This document shows, piece after piece, positions 8,005-17,375 of a stretch of DNA of 64,000 bases (positions within the stretch are counted from its first letter, which is position 1; every line of letters begins with the position of its first letter). Where the stretch lies: positions 31,458 to 95,457 of the forward strand of contig NZ_CANMTH010000013.1 in NCBI RefSeq assembly GCF_947500765.1, written 5' to 3'. This stretch comes from an uncultured Formosa sp. GTDB taxonomy: Bacteria; Bacteroidota; Bacteroidia; Flavobacteriales; Flavobacteriaceae. The notes beneath the pieces were generated by a model that saw only the letters and a program-made list of their open reading frames with translations, was not told the DNA's origin and did not search any database. Both the position numbers and the translations under genes were made by a program.

Positions 8005-10434
8005 ATGAAACATTTTTTTACTCTTTTCCTGCTCTGTTTTGTAATAACAGGTTATGCTCAAGAAAACTTAACATACCAGAAGCCACACAAAAACATTTTA
8101 GAGTTAGCCGAAGCACCTCTTGCTCCTAGTATTAGAATAGACAATAAGGGAGAACACATTGTATTATTGTACAGAAGCAAGTACAAAACTATTGAAGAAC
8201 TTTCTGAAACCGAATTACGCTTAGGAGGTTTACGTATTAACCCAGTAACCAATATTGGTAGTCGTACGCGTTATTATACAGATATTAAATTAAGTACCAA
8301 AAAAGATGGCACTCCAATAACCGTTACAGGTTTACCTACAGATGGTCGTTACGCAAATTTCTCTTGGTCTCCAAACCAAAAGTACATGACCTTTACTAAA
8401 ACGCTTAGTACCGGAGTTGAATTATGGTTATTAGACATTAAAAATACTTCGGCTAAAAAAATAAGCGAAGCTAACCTAAATGCCAACATGGGAAATCCTG
8501 TAACTTGGTTTAAAGATAGCGAAGCTGTTTTAGTAAAAGTGCTTCCTAAAAACCGTAAAGCATTAATTAACACAAGTGAAGCCATACCTACAGGTCCTAC
8601 AGTTTCTGTAAGTGAAGCTGGTGTAAAAGCTCAAAATAGAACGTACCAAGATTTATTAAAAAATAAGAATGACGAACATAATTTTGAACAATTATCACAA
8701 TCAGAACTATACAAAATTACATTAGACGGAAAAGCGACCTTATGGAAGGAAACGAACATGTATCGTGGTATTTCATTTTCTCCAGATGGTAATTATGTAA
8801 TGATAACTACAATTAGTAAACCGTTTTCTTATTTGGTACCTTATAATAGGTTTCCATCAGAATCTATTGTTTACGCGTCTAATGGAGATTTAGTAAAGTC
8901 TGTTTTACAAGTGCCTTTAATAGAAGATTTACCAAAAGGTTTTATGGCAGAACGTACAGGAAAAAGAGATTTCGACTGGCGTAGCGACAAGCCTGCAACA
9001 CTATACTGGGCAGAAGCTTTAGACGGTGGAGATCCTGCTGTAGAAGTTCCTTTTCGTGATGAAGTCTTTCAACAAGATGCGCCTTTTAACGGAAAAATCA
9101 CTTCTGTATTAAAAACTATAGATCGTTTTAGAGGTATTACTTGGGGTAACGACAATACGGCTATCGCTTACGATAATTGGTGGAATACGCGTAACACAAG
9201 AACATATGTATTCGACCCGTCTAATCCTAATAAAGACGCTAAAGTATTATTTGACCGCAATTACCAAGATCTATATAGCGATCCCGGACAATTTGTTTAC
9301 ACTAAAAACGATTTTAATGAGTACGTTTTAGATTTAAATAAAAACGTTGCTTATTTAATTGGAGATGGATATAGCGATGCTGGAAAATTTCCGTTTGTAG
9401 ACGAACTAAATTTAAGCACAAAAAAAACAAAACGTTTATACCAATCTAGATTAACAGATAAGATGGAGAGTATTTCTTCAGCTTTAAACACAAAAACTGG
9501 AGAATACGTTGTTAGAATAGAATCTAAAAACGAATACCCAAACTATTATATTAGAAATATAAAAAAACGAAATGGTTTAACACCATTAACGCAATTTGAA
9601 AACCCATTTAAAAGTATTCAGAATGTTAAGAAAGAAGTTATTTCATACAAACGTGCAGACGGTTTAGATTTATCTGGTGTTTTATATTTACCAACAGATT
9701 ATGAGGCTGGAAAAAAGTATCCTATGCTTATGTGGGCGTATCCGCGTGAATACAAAGATAAAAACAGTGCAGCACAAAGTACGTCTAGCTCTAATGAATT
9801 TACATACCCAAGTTATGGCTCTCCAGTATTCTGGGTCACTAGAGGATTTGTGGTTTTAGACGATGCAGCTTTCCCTATTATAGGAGAAGGAAACGAACAA
9901 CCTAACGACACGTTTAGAGAACAGTTAGTTGCAAATGCTAAAGCAGCTATAGATGCTGTAGACAATCTGGGATACATAGACCGCGACCGTGTTGCTGTTG
10001 GAGGCCATAGTTATGGTGCATTTATGACCGCTAATTTATTAGCACACTCTAATTTATTTGCTGCTGGTATTGCCCGTTCTGGAGCTTACAACAGAACATT
10101 AACCCCTTTTGGTTTTCAAAGTGAAGAACGCAACTACTGGGAAGCACCAGAAATTTACAACAGCATGTCACCTTTTATGCATGCCGATAAAATGAAAACA
10201 CCACTATTACTTATTCATGGTGAAGCTGATAACAATTCTGGAACATACCCTTTACAAAGTGAACGTTATTTTAACGCCTTAAAAGGATTAGGTGCTCCTG
10301 TAAGATTAGTCATGTTACCTCGTGAGAGTCATGGATATTCTGCTAAAGAATCTATTTTACATATGCTTTGGGAAGAAGACCAATGGTTAGAAGAACATGT
10401 GAAAAACAAAGAAAAAACGGAAACAGTAGATTAA
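8005..10434 (+). CDS. Secreted S9 family serine peptidase, glutamyl-endopeptidase-like
   Basis: 809 residues from ATG 8005; an in-frame TTG two codons earlier was rejected because the signal peptide MKHFFTLFLLCFVITGYAQ begins at the ATG. An N-terminal beta-propeller (about 50-540) precedes an alpha/beta-hydrolase domain. Its triad is S669 (GGHSYGAFMT), D742 (HGEADNN) and H776 (ESHGYSA). Segments such as FPIIGEGNEQPND and LTPFGFQSEERNYWE closely resemble what I recall of plant chloroplast glutamyl endopeptidase, which defines S9D. It is expected to cleave peptides in the periplasm. Substrate preference is an inference from the subfamily. Confidence 0.88.
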   Translation: MKHFFTLFLLCFVITGYAQENLTYQKPHKNILELAEAPLAPSIRIDNKGEHIVLLYRSKYKTIEELSETELRLGGLRINPVTNIGSRTRYYTDIKLSTKKDGTPITVTGLPTDGRYANFSWSPNQKYMTFTKTLSTGVELWLLDIKNTSAKKISEANLNANMGNPVTWFKDSEAVLVKVLPKNRKALINTSEAIPTGPTVSVSEAGVKAQNRTYQDLLKNKNDEHNFEQLSQSELYKITLDGKATLWKETNMYRGISFSPDGNYVMITTISKPFSYLVPYNRFPSESIVYASNGDLVKSVLQVPLIEDLPKGFMAERTGKRDFDWRSDKPATLYWAEALDGGDPAVEVPFRDEVFQQDAPFNGKITSVLKTIDRFRGITWGNDNTAIAYDNWWNTRNTRTYVFDPSNPNKDAKVLFDRNYQDLYSDPGQFVYTKNDFNEYVLDLNKNVAYLIGDGYSDAGKFPFVDELNLSTKKTKRLYQSRLTDKMESISSALNTKTGEYVVRIESKNEYPNYYIRNIKKRNGLTPLTQFENPFKSIQNVKKEVISYKRADGLDLSGVLYLPTDYEAGKKYPMLMWAYPREYKDKNSAAQSTSSSNEFTYPSYGSPVFWVTRGFVVLDDAAFPIIGEGNEQPNDTFREQLVANAKAAIDAVDNLGYIDRDRVAVGGHSYGAFMTANLLAHSNLFAAGIARSGAYNRTLTPFGFQSEERNYWEAPEIYNSMSPFMHADKMKTPLLLIHGEADNNSGTYPLQSERYFNALKGLGAPVRLVMLPRESHGYSAKESILHMLWEEDQWLEEHVKNKEKTETVD

Positions 10435-10464
10435 GTTTCTTCTAAAATATTTTTTAAATACTCT

Positions 10465-10495
10465 AAAAATGCCATCCAACACGAATGGCATTTTT
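10465..10495 (+). terminator. Terminator after the S9 peptidase gene
   Basis: AAAAATGCCAT and ATGGCATTTTT form an 11-bp stem with a nine-base loop, and the T run continues past the stem. Confidence 0.85.
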
Positions 10496-10525
10496 TCATT
10501 TATCAATGTCAAATTGTCACTTTTA

Positions 10526-10558
10526 TATACTTGGTATTTTTTTTGACTACCATGTATA
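10526..10558. promoter_or_regulatory. Inverted repeat upstream of htpG, candidate operator
   Basis: TATACTTGGTA and TACCATGTATA are inverted copies with one mismatch, separated by 11 bases. The element ends 30 bases before the htpG ATG. It is not the CIRCE sequence of HrcA. Confidence 0.45.
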
Positions 10559-10588
10559 AGAATTAAATCAATTTAAAACATACATATT

Positions 10589-12499
10589 ATGACAAAAGGA
10601 AGTATTAATGTTTCGGTAGAAAATATCTTTCCATTAATTAAAAAGTTCCTATATAGCGATCACGAAATATTTTTACGTGAATTAATTAGTAACGGAACAG
10701 ATGCAACCCTAAAGTTGAAACACCTTACAAGTATTGGTGAAGCAGCGGTAGAATATGGCAATCCAAAACTTGAAGTTAAGATTGATAAAGAAGGTAAAAA
10801 ACTTCACATTATCGATCAAGGTTTAGGAATGACTGCAGAAGAAGTAGAAAAATACATTAACCAAGTTGCTTTTTCTGGAGCCGAAGAATTTTTAGACAAA
10901 TACAAAGACTCTGCTAAAGATTCTGGAATTATTGGTCATTTTGGTTTAGGTTTCTACTCCGCTTTTATGGTAGCCGATAAAGTTGAAATCATTACAAAAT
11001 CGTTTAAAGACGAACCTGCTGCACATTGGACTTGCGACGGATCTCCTGAATTCACTTTAGAACCTGCAGACAAAACAGAACGCGGAACAGAAATTATTCT
11101 TCATATTGCTGAAGATTCAACTGAATTTTTAGAAGAAGGTCGTATTAGTGGTTTACTTTCAAAATATAACAAGTTTATGCCAGTGCCAATTAAATTTGGA
11201 ACTAAAGAGGTTAACGACCCAGAGCATGAACCTGCAACTATTACAGATAAAGACGGTAAAGAAACAAAAGAACCACAACGTAAAATTACTGTCGATAATA
11301 TTATAAACAACCCGAATCCAGCTTGGACAAAACAACCAGCCGATTTAGAAACTGAAGATTACCAGAATTTCTACCGTGAGTTGTACCCAATGCAATTCGA
11401 AGAACCTTTATTCCACATCCACTTAAATGTAGATTATCCATTTAATCTTACAGGAATTTTATATTTCCCTAAGATGACGAATGATATGGGTGTGCAAAAA
11501 GATAAAATTCAGTTGTACCAAAACCAAGTTTATGTTACAGATAATGTAGAAGGTATTGTACCAGAATTCTTAACCATGCTTCGTGGTGTAATAGATTCTC
11601 CAGATATTCCATTAAACGTATCTCGTAGCTACTTACAAGCAGATGGTGCTGTTAAGAAAATTTCATCTTACATTACTAGAAAAGTAGCAGATAAATTAAA
11701 ATCGTTATTCAATGCTAATCGTGAAGACTTTGAAGCAAAATGGAACGATATTAAAATTGTTATTGAATACGGTATGCTTTCTGAAGATAAATTCTTTGAA
11801 AAAGCTGAAGCATTTGCACTTTATCCAACTGTAGACGGAACATATTTTACATACGAAGAGTTAACTGAAAAAATAAAAGACGCGCAAACCGACAAAGATG
11901 GTAAGCTTGTTATTTTATATGCCTCAGATAAAGACGCCCAACACAGTTACATTCAAGATGCAAAAGCTAAAGGTTACGAAGTGCTTTTATTAGACTCTCC
12001 TATAGTATCCCATTTAATGCAAAAATTAGAAGGTTCTAAAGAAAATATAACATTCTCTAGAGTTGATGCAGATCACGTAAATAATTTAATTAAGAAAGAT
12101 GATACCGAAATTTCTAAATTAAGCGACGACGAGAAAAAGAAATTAGAAGACGTTTTAAAAGCAGCAATTCCTGCAGATAAATTTACAGTTCAACTAGAAG
12201 CATCAGATAGTGATGCAACACCTTTTATTATTACGCAACCAGAATTTATGCGTCGTATGAAAGAGATGCAACAAACTGGAGGTGGCGGAATGAACATGTT
12301 TGGTAGTATGCCAGAGATGTACAATTTAGTTGTAAACACAAATGCACCTTTAGTTTCAGAAATATTAAACACTGAAGCTGAAGAGGACCAAAAACGTTTA
12401 ATTACTCAAAGTTTAGATTTAGCACGTTTATCTCAAGGTTTATTAAAAGGAGAAGAACTTACTAACTTCATAAAACGTAGTTACAGCATGATTAAATAA
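10589..12499 (+). CDS. htpG: Molecular chaperone HtpG (Hsp90)
   Basis: 636 residues, full length. The GHKL ATPase domain has the start GSINVSVENIFPLIKKFLYS, ELISNGTDATLKLK (the metal-binding Asn), DQGLGMT and GHFGLGFYSAFMVA. The middle domain contains the catalytic-Arg segment VSRSYLQADG, and the C-terminal dimerisation domain ends YSMIK. HtpG is a cytosolic ATP-dependent chaperone that works with the DnaK system. A methionine/glycine-rich loop near residues 555-573 (MQQTGGGGMNMFGSMPEM) is typical of Bacteroidota Hsp90. It is a single-gene unit with its own upstream inverted repeat and a strong terminator. Confidence 0.97.
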   Translation: MTKGSINVSVENIFPLIKKFLYSDHEIFLRELISNGTDATLKLKHLTSIGEAAVEYGNPKLEVKIDKEGKKLHIIDQGLGMTAEEVEKYINQVAFSGAEEFLDKYKDSAKDSGIIGHFGLGFYSAFMVADKVEIITKSFKDEPAAHWTCDGSPEFTLEPADKTERGTEIILHIAEDSTEFLEEGRISGLLSKYNKFMPVPIKFGTKEVNDPEHEPATITDKDGKETKEPQRKITVDNIINNPNPAWTKQPADLETEDYQNFYRELYPMQFEEPLFHIHLNVDYPFNLTGILYFPKMTNDMGVQKDKIQLYQNQVYVTDNVEGIVPEFLTMLRGVIDSPDIPLNVSRSYLQADGAVKKISSYITRKVADKLKSLFNANREDFEAKWNDIKIVIEYGMLSEDKFFEKAEAFALYPTVDGTYFTYEELTEKIKDAQTDKDGKLVILYASDKDAQHSYIQDAKAKGYEVLLLDSPIVSHLMQKLEGSKENITFSRVDADHVNNLIKKDDTEISKLSDDEKKKLEDVLKAAIPADKFTVQLEASDSDATPFIITQPEFMRRMKEMQQTGGGGMNMFGSMPEMYNLVVNTNAPLVSEILNTEAEEDQKRLITQSLDLARLSQGLLKGEELTNFIKRSYSMIK

Positions 12500-12520
12500 T
12501 CATCTTATTCCAACATATTC

Positions 12521-12552
12521 CCCCCACTTTTATTAAAAGTAGGGGGTTTTTT
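12521..12552 (+). terminator. htpG terminator
   Basis: A stem of CCCCCACTTTT with AAAAGTAGGGGG (one bulged A), loop ATT, followed by a run of T. Confidence 0.85.
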
Positions 12553-12572
12553 ATTTTATAATTTTGGCTACA

Positions 12573-12953
12573 TTAAATCACAAAAACAGAATTAGTATGT
12601 AACAATAACTCTTTTGTATCTACTGCATGTTCAAGCTCAATTATAACTGTTGGCAGTACATTAAAAAACTTACGTCCATCGGCTCTTTTTATAATGGCTT
12701 CTCTAGAACCATCACGTCTTTTTTCTACTCTTACAACTTCAACCTTTACTCCTGCCAAACTTTTGTGATTCACAATCCCGCCACGTTTCATAATAAAGTT
12801 TTTTCGTGGAAACTTAATTGACGAATATTCAAAATTACTCGGAGCACCTATAGTAACAACATCCCCAACATTTACAAGAACCGGATTAATTGTCCTCGCT
12901 TTAGCACTTAAACCTAAGAATAACAATCCTGTAAAAAATAAAACTTTTTTCAT
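12573..12953 (-). CDS. Small secreted protein of unknown function
   Basis: 126 residues. The N-terminus MKKVLFFTGLLFLGLSAKA is a clear signal peptide. The mature part is rich in beta-strand-forming residues (VLVNVGDVVTIGAPS, GVKVEVVRVEKRRDGSREAI) and ends AVDTKELLLHTNSVFVI. No family is recognised. It has its own upstream AT-rich region with two AACATGTT palindromes (12971 and 13011), and converges on htpG with only the htpG terminator between them. Codon use looks like that of its neighbours. It is probably a periplasmic or surface protein. Confidence 0.7.
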   Translation of the reverse strand: MKKVLFFTGLLFLGLSAKARTINPVLVNVGDVVTIGAPSNFEYSSIKFPRKNFIMKRGGIVNHKSLAGVKVEVVRVEKRRDGSREAIIKRADGRKFFNVLPTVIIELEHAVDTKELLLHTNSVFVI

Positions 12954-13102
12954 ACCTTAATTATTTAATTAACATGTTTTTTGATTCAAAAACTAAAATA
13001 ATATATTTCAAACATGTTTTAAAATTAAAATTCTTAATAAAATATTAAAATATATAACACCAAAATAGACCTACATTTTAAATGTTTTCACACTACTTAC
13101 AC

Positions 13103-13561
13103 TTAAACAGTAACTACAGTACTATGCTTTACTTCATTAATCACAAACATACTATGAGTGCTTCCTATATGATTTATTGTAGTAAGCTTATTTACCATAA
13201 ATTCCCTAAAGGCTTCCATATCTTTCACTAATACTTTTAGTAGATAATCGTAATCGCCACTAATATGATAACACTCCATAACCTCGTTTAAATTTGCTAC
13301 TTCTTTTTCGAACTGAAACACATAATCCTGACTATGTTTTACTAATTTAATATGACAAAATGCTACAAACGATTTTTGTACCTCTGCTTTGTTAACCATT
13401 GCCACATAACGACTAATAACACCTTGATTTTCTAGTTTCTTAATCCGCTCGTATACGGCAGTAACTGATAAATTTAATTTTGTAGACAATGCTTTATTAG
13501 TTTGCTTACTGTCTGTTTGTAAAAGCTGAATGAGTTGTTTGTCGATAGTGTCAAAAGTCAT
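13103..13561 (-). CDS. Lrp/AsnC family transcriptional regulator
   Basis: 152 residues. The N-terminal winged helix-turn-helix is in DTIDKQLIQLLQTDSKQTNK and LSVTAVYERIKKLENQGVI. The C-terminal RAM (ligand-binding) domain includes MECYHISGDYDYLLKVLVKDM. Lrp-type proteins are octameric or dimeric feast/famine regulators that sense amino acids. It is divergent from the Cys/Met PLP lyase gene with 169 bases between them. Such pairs usually mean local control of the amino acid enzyme, so methionine or a similar amino acid is the likely signal; that is inference. Confidence 0.92.
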   Translation of the reverse strand: MTFDTIDKQLIQLLQTDSKQTNKALSTKLNLSVTAVYERIKKLENQGVISRYVAMVNKAEVQKSFVAFCHIKLVKHSQDYVFQFEKEVANLNEVMECYHISGDYDYLLKVLVKDMEAFREFMVNKLTTINHIGSTHSMFVINEVKHSTVVTV

Positions 13562-13683
13562 ATTGAAAAATTTTCTATTAAATTGAATAAATTCATTTAC
13601 AAAACAAATTTAAAACTATTAAAACAACTTAAATCAGTTTTAAAATCTAAATAAAACAACAAGTATTGATTATATATCTAAAT

Positions 13684-13701
13684 TTCATCAATTTTAATGA
13701 A
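13684..13701. promoter_or_regulatory. Candidate Lrp operator upstream of the PLP lyase gene
   Basis: The inverted repeat TTCAT-N8-ATGAA lies 29 bases before the lyase ATG in the divergent region. A second partial dyad (GAAT-AA-ATTC, 13585-13594) sits near the regulator start. The DNA is very AT-rich, so chance is possible. Confidence 0.3.
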
Positions 13702-13730
13702 TAACTAAACTAAAAAAACAAAATAATAAA

Positions 13731-14930
13731 ATGGCTTTTAAACCCGCAAACAACATACAAGACGTACAACATTTTGGAGAATTTGGAGGCGTAAACCCTT
13801 CCATTTCAGACTCATCTACCTATACATTTATGTCGGCAAAAACCATGTTCGATACTTTTGAAGGAAATACTGATGGTTGTTATCTATATTCTCGCCATGC
13901 TTCTCCTTCAAATTTAAATTTAAGCGAAGCCTTAGCAGCTATGGAAGGCACAGAGACTGCAAATGTTTATGCTTCAGGAATGGGAGCTATTACATCTACC
14001 ATATTACAACACTGTAAAGCAGGAGAACACATAGTATCGAGCAGAACAATTTACGGTGGCACTTATGCTTTTTTAAAAAACTTCACCCCTAAATTCAATA
14101 TTGAAACTACTTTTGTAGACATTACAAAAGTAGATCGTGTTGAAGCCGCTATTACCCCTAATACAAAAATAATATATTGCGAATCTGTAAGTAATCCATT
14201 ATTAGAAATTGCAGATATTAAGAACTTAGCAAAGCTTGCAAAAAAACACAACTTGCAATTAGTTGTAGATAATACCTTTTCTCCTTTAAGTATTTCTCCT
14301 GCAAAACTAGGAGCAGATGTGGTTATTCATAGTTTAACAAAATTTATTAATGGTAGTAGCGATACGGTTGCAGGTGTAGTTTGTGGAACTCAAGATTTTA
14401 TTAACCAATTAAGAGATGTTAATAATGGCGCGGCGATGTTATTGGGAGCAACTATGGATAGTATGCGATCTGCCTCAGTTTTAAAAAACATGAGAACACT
14501 TCATATACGTATGGAACAACATAGTAAAAACGCATTGTATTTAGCTGAAAAATTTGAAGCTAACGGATTAAAAACGGTATATCCAGGATTAGCTTCTCAC
14601 CCATCTCACAAATTATACAAAAGCATAATGAATTCTCAATACGGATTCGGTGGTATGTTAACCATAGATGTTGGATCTCTAGACAAAGCAAACGCATTAA
14701 TGGAACTCATGCAACATAAAAATTTAGGATATTTAGCAGTGAGTTTAGGCTTTTACAAAACACTGTTTTCATCACCAGGAAGTTCTACATCATCAGAAAT
14801 ACCAGAAGCAGAACAAAAAGAAATGGGAATGTCTAACGGGTTAATAAGATTCTCTGTAGGATTAGATGCTGATATAAATCGTACTTATCAAACCATGAAT
14901 GAATGTATGTTAGAATTGCATATTTTATAA
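13731..14930 (+). CDS. Cys/Met-metabolism PLP-dependent lyase (methionine gamma-lyase-like)
   Basis: 399 residues. The PLP lysine is K204 in IHSLTKFINGSSD, and the PLP aspartate is in LVVDNTFSPL. The substrate/cofactor loop of the neighbouring subunit is YSRHASPSN. The family cleaves or transfers the gamma (or beta) substituent of sulfur amino acids. The segment IYGGTYAFL has Gly where methionine gamma-lyases carry their characteristic Cys (YGCT), so cystathionine or another substrate is possible. The divergent Lrp gene suggests amino-acid-responsive control. It is monocistronic, with a strong terminator. Family certain, substrate uncertain. Confidence 0.85.
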   Translation: MAFKPANNIQDVQHFGEFGGVNPSISDSSTYTFMSAKTMFDTFEGNTDGCYLYSRHASPSNLNLSEALAAMEGTETANVYASGMGAITSTILQHCKAGEHIVSSRTIYGGTYAFLKNFTPKFNIETTFVDITKVDRVEAAITPNTKIIYCESVSNPLLEIADIKNLAKLAKKHNLQLVVDNTFSPLSISPAKLGADVVIHSLTKFINGSSDTVAGVVCGTQDFINQLRDVNNGAAMLLGATMDSMRSASVLKNMRTLHIRMEQHSKNALYLAEKFEANGLKTVYPGLASHPSHKLYKSIMNSQYGFGGMLTIDVGSLDKANALMELMQHKNLGYLAVSLGFYKTLFSSPGSSTSSEIPEAEQKEMGMSNGLIRFSVGLDADINRTYQTMNECMLELHIL

Positions 14931-14954
14931 TAAAAAAATAACTTTTACACTTCT

Positions 14955-14988
14955 AAAAACACTTCTTTTTAAAAGAAGTGTTTTTTTT
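14955..14988 (+). terminator. Terminator after the PLP lyase gene
   Basis: The arms AAAAACACTTCTTTT and AAAAGAAGTGTTTTT pair over 15 bases around a single-base centre and are followed by T's. Confidence 0.85.
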
Positions 14989-15099
14989 ATCCCCTTTTTT
15001 TGTAAAATATGTTTATCTGAAACTCTATTTGCAGATAAGCATGTAAAATCGTAACATTACAAAACGATAATTTTTTTATTTTTAACTTAATAATTGCGC

Positions 15100-16584
15100 A
15101 TGGAAAGCCAAGATATAAAGCCTAAAACTCAAGAAGACGACCCCATTGTAGAGAACAGAGAATTAAGTATTTGGGAAGCACTAATCCCAGTTTTGGCTTT
15201 AGTTATTATGTTATTTTTTAACGTAAAATATGCTTTTGGTGACGACGCTTTAAGTGGAAGTAATCAGTTTATTTTATTACTAGGTGCAGCCGTTGCTGCT
15301 ATTGTTGGCTTCTTTAATAAGGTATCTTACGAGCAGATGCTTGAGGAAGTTGCAGAAAATATTAAATCGACTACAGGAGCATTACTTATTCTTTTATTTG
15401 TAGGATCCTTAGCGGGAACTTGGCTTATTAGTGGTATTATTCCATCTATGATATATTATGGACTACAAATATTAAGTCCATCTATTTTCTTACCCGCCTG
15501 TGTTATTATTTGTGCCATTATATCTATTGCAACAGGAAGCAGCTGGACAACATCTGCAACCGTTGGGATTGCTTTAGTAGGTATAGGAAATGCTTTAGGA
15601 ATCGATCACGGTATGACTGCTGGGGCTGTTATTTCTGGAGCATATTTCGGAGATAAAATGTCGCCTTTAAGTGACACCACAAACCTTGCTCCTGCTATGG
15701 CTGGAGGCGAATTATTCTCGCATATTAAATACATGACGTATACAACTATACCAACATTAATTGCGACTCTAGTTATTTTTGTAATTATTAGTTTCTCTTT
15801 AGATGTACACGGAACAACAGATACATCTGCGATGTTACACTCTATTGATAGTGCATTTAATATTTCTCCTTGGCTATTCTTAGTCCCTGTATTAGTTATT
15901 TTCTTAATCATAAAAAAAGCACCACCATTACCAGCTTTATTAGTTGGTACATTATTAGGTGGTATATTCGCTCTTATATTTCAACCTGAAATTGTTAAAC
16001 AAATTACAGGTGCAACAGAACTTAATTTTATATCGGCATATAAAGGAGTAATGACGGCTATTACTGTAGACACCTCTGTGGCAACTGATAGTAAAGATTT
16101 AAACGATTTATTTTCTTCAGGAGGGATGTACGGCATGCTTGGAACTATTTGGTTGATTATTTGTGCTATGGTTTTTGGAGGTATTATGGATGCCATTGGT
16201 GCACTTGCAAGAATTAGCAAAGCGGTATTACAATTATTCGATTCTGTATTCGGATTATTCGCAAGTACTGTAATTAGCTGTATCGGATTAAATGCTATTG
16301 CTAGCGATCAATATTTAGCAATTGTTATTCCCGGTAGAATGTATAAAAAAGCCTTCGAAGACAAAGGATTAGCTCCTGAAAACTTAAGTCGAACTTTGGA
16401 AGATGCAGGAACAGTAACCTCTGTTTTAGTCCCTTGGAACACCTGTGGAGCCTATCAAAGCAGTGTTTTAGGTGTAGACACATGGCATTACGCTGGTTAT
16501 GCTTTCTTCAATTATTTAAGTCCATTTACAACCTTAGTTTTTGCTGCATTTAAAATAAAAATCAAACAAATTAAAGACAAATAA
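15100..16584 (+). CDS. Na+/H+ antiporter, NhaC family
   Basis: 494 residues from ATG 15100; an in-frame TTG two codons upstream is less likely. About 11 membrane helices are visible. Family features include ATGSSWTTSATVGIALVGIG, GAVISGAYFGDKMSPLSDTT and the C-terminal LEDAGTVTSVLVPWNTCGAYQ. These secondary transporters exchange sodium for protons, or amino acid/organic acid pairs such as malate/lactate, at the inner membrane. A marine flavobacterium would use it for sodium and pH homeostasis. No partner gene is adjacent; the peroxiredoxin downstream has its own promoter-like sequence. Confidence 0.88.
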   Translation: MESQDIKPKTQEDDPIVENRELSIWEALIPVLALVIMLFFNVKYAFGDDALSGSNQFILLLGAAVAAIVGFFNKVSYEQMLEEVAENIKSTTGALLILLFVGSLAGTWLISGIIPSMIYYGLQILSPSIFLPACVIICAIISIATGSSWTTSATVGIALVGIGNALGIDHGMTAGAVISGAYFGDKMSPLSDTTNLAPAMAGGELFSHIKYMTYTTIPTLIATLVIFVIISFSLDVHGTTDTSAMLHSIDSAFNISPWLFLVPVLVIFLIIKKAPPLPALLVGTLLGGIFALIFQPEIVKQITGATELNFISAYKGVMTAITVDTSVATDSKDLNDLFSSGGMYGMLGTIWLIICAMVFGGIMDAIGALARISKAVLQLFDSVFGLFASTVISCIGLNAIASDQYLAIVIPGRMYKKAFEDKGLAPENLSRTLEDAGTVTSVLVPWNTCGAYQSSVLGVDTWHYAGYAFFNYLSPFTTLVFAAFKIKIKQIKDK

Positions 16585-16657
16585 CAAATAACTATACCTT
16601 ATTTATTGCACTATAAATAAAAGCTATATTGGTATAAATATTTAAAATTTTGTTCAC

Positions 16658-16676
16658 ACTATAAATACATATAGTG
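16658..16676. promoter_or_regulatory. Inverted repeat CACTAT...ATAGTG upstream of the peroxiredoxin gene
   Basis: The arms CACTAT and ATAGTG flank a short spacer a few bases upstream of the -7 box. This position would suit a redox-responsive regulator. The sequence does not match a standard OxyR or PerR box. Confidence 0.35.
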
Positions 16677-16679
16677 CCG

Positions 16680-16687
16680 TATATTTG
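16680..16687 (+). promoter_or_regulatory. -7 box TATATTTG of the peroxiredoxin gene
   Basis: TATATTTG matches TAnnTTTG and lies 33 bases before the ATG. TTG at 16651 is further upstream than the usual -33 spacing. Confidence 0.55.
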
Positions 16688-16720
16688 TATTGTAAAAATT
16701 AACAATATAAAACATATAAC

Positions 16721-17359
16721 ATGGCATTTGTAGGTAAAAAATTTCCAGATTTAAACGTTGACGCAATGAACGAAATGGGCGATACTTTTAAAGTAAACGT
16801 TCTAGAAGAAGCGATTAACAATAAGAAAAAAGTAGTTTTATTTTGGTACCCAAAAGATTTCACTTTTGTATGCCCAACAGAATTACATGCATTTCAAGCT
16901 GCTGCAGCTGAATTTGAAAAAAGAAATACAATTGTAATAGGAGCATCTTGTGATACTCCAGAAGTACATTTTGCTTGGTTAAATACAGCAAAAGATAACG
17001 GTGGTATTGAAGGTGTTACTTACCCAATTTTAGCAGATACTAACAGAAACTTAGCTTCTACACTAGGAATTTTAGATGTTACTAACGAAACTTACAACGA
17101 AGAAACTGGAGTTGTAACCGTAGATGGTGATAACGTAACTTATAGAGCGACTTACATTATAGATGAAGATGGTGTTGTACAACACGAAAGTATTAACAAC
17201 ATGCCTTTAGGGAGAAATGTTGGTGAATATTTACGTATCGTAGATGCTTTAACGCACGTACAAAAAAATGGTGAAGTTTGTCCTGCAAACTGGGAAGAAG
17301 GAAAAGATGCAATGAGCGCTAACAGAGACGGTGTTTCTAGCTATTTAGCTTCTCACTAA
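16721..17359 (+). CDS. 2-Cys peroxiredoxin (AhpC/Prx1 type)
   Basis: 212 residues. The peroxidatic Cys is C51 in FTFVCPTEL and the resolving Cys is C187 in GEVCPANW, the typical two-Cys arrangement. It reduces hydrogen peroxide, organic peroxides and peroxynitrite in the cytosol, recycled by thioredoxin or AhpF. The thioredoxin gene 62 bases downstream is the obvious reductant, and an 11-bp hairpin lies between them. The C-terminus (SANRDGVSSYLASH) lacks the YF motif of overoxidation-sensitive eukaryotic enzymes, suggesting a robust bacterial form. Confidence 0.95.
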   Translation: MAFVGKKFPDLNVDAMNEMGDTFKVNVLEEAINNKKKVVLFWYPKDFTFVCPTELHAFQAAAAEFEKRNTIVIGASCDTPEVHFAWLNTAKDNGGIEGVTYPILADTNRNLASTLGILDVTNETYNEETGVVTVDGDNVTYRATYIIDEDGVVQHESINNMPLGRNVGEYLRIVDALTHVQKNGEVCPANWEEGKDAMSANRDGVSSYLASH

Positions 17360-17375
17360 TTAAAAAAACACAATC

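Noticed and set aside
10526..10558. CIRCE element for htpG
   Set aside because: Arms do not match TTAGCACTC/GAGTGCTAA.
12971..13019. Paired AACATGTT palindromes as a specific operator
   Set aside because: Similar short palindromes recur in AT-rich spacers elsewhere in the window, so chance is likely.
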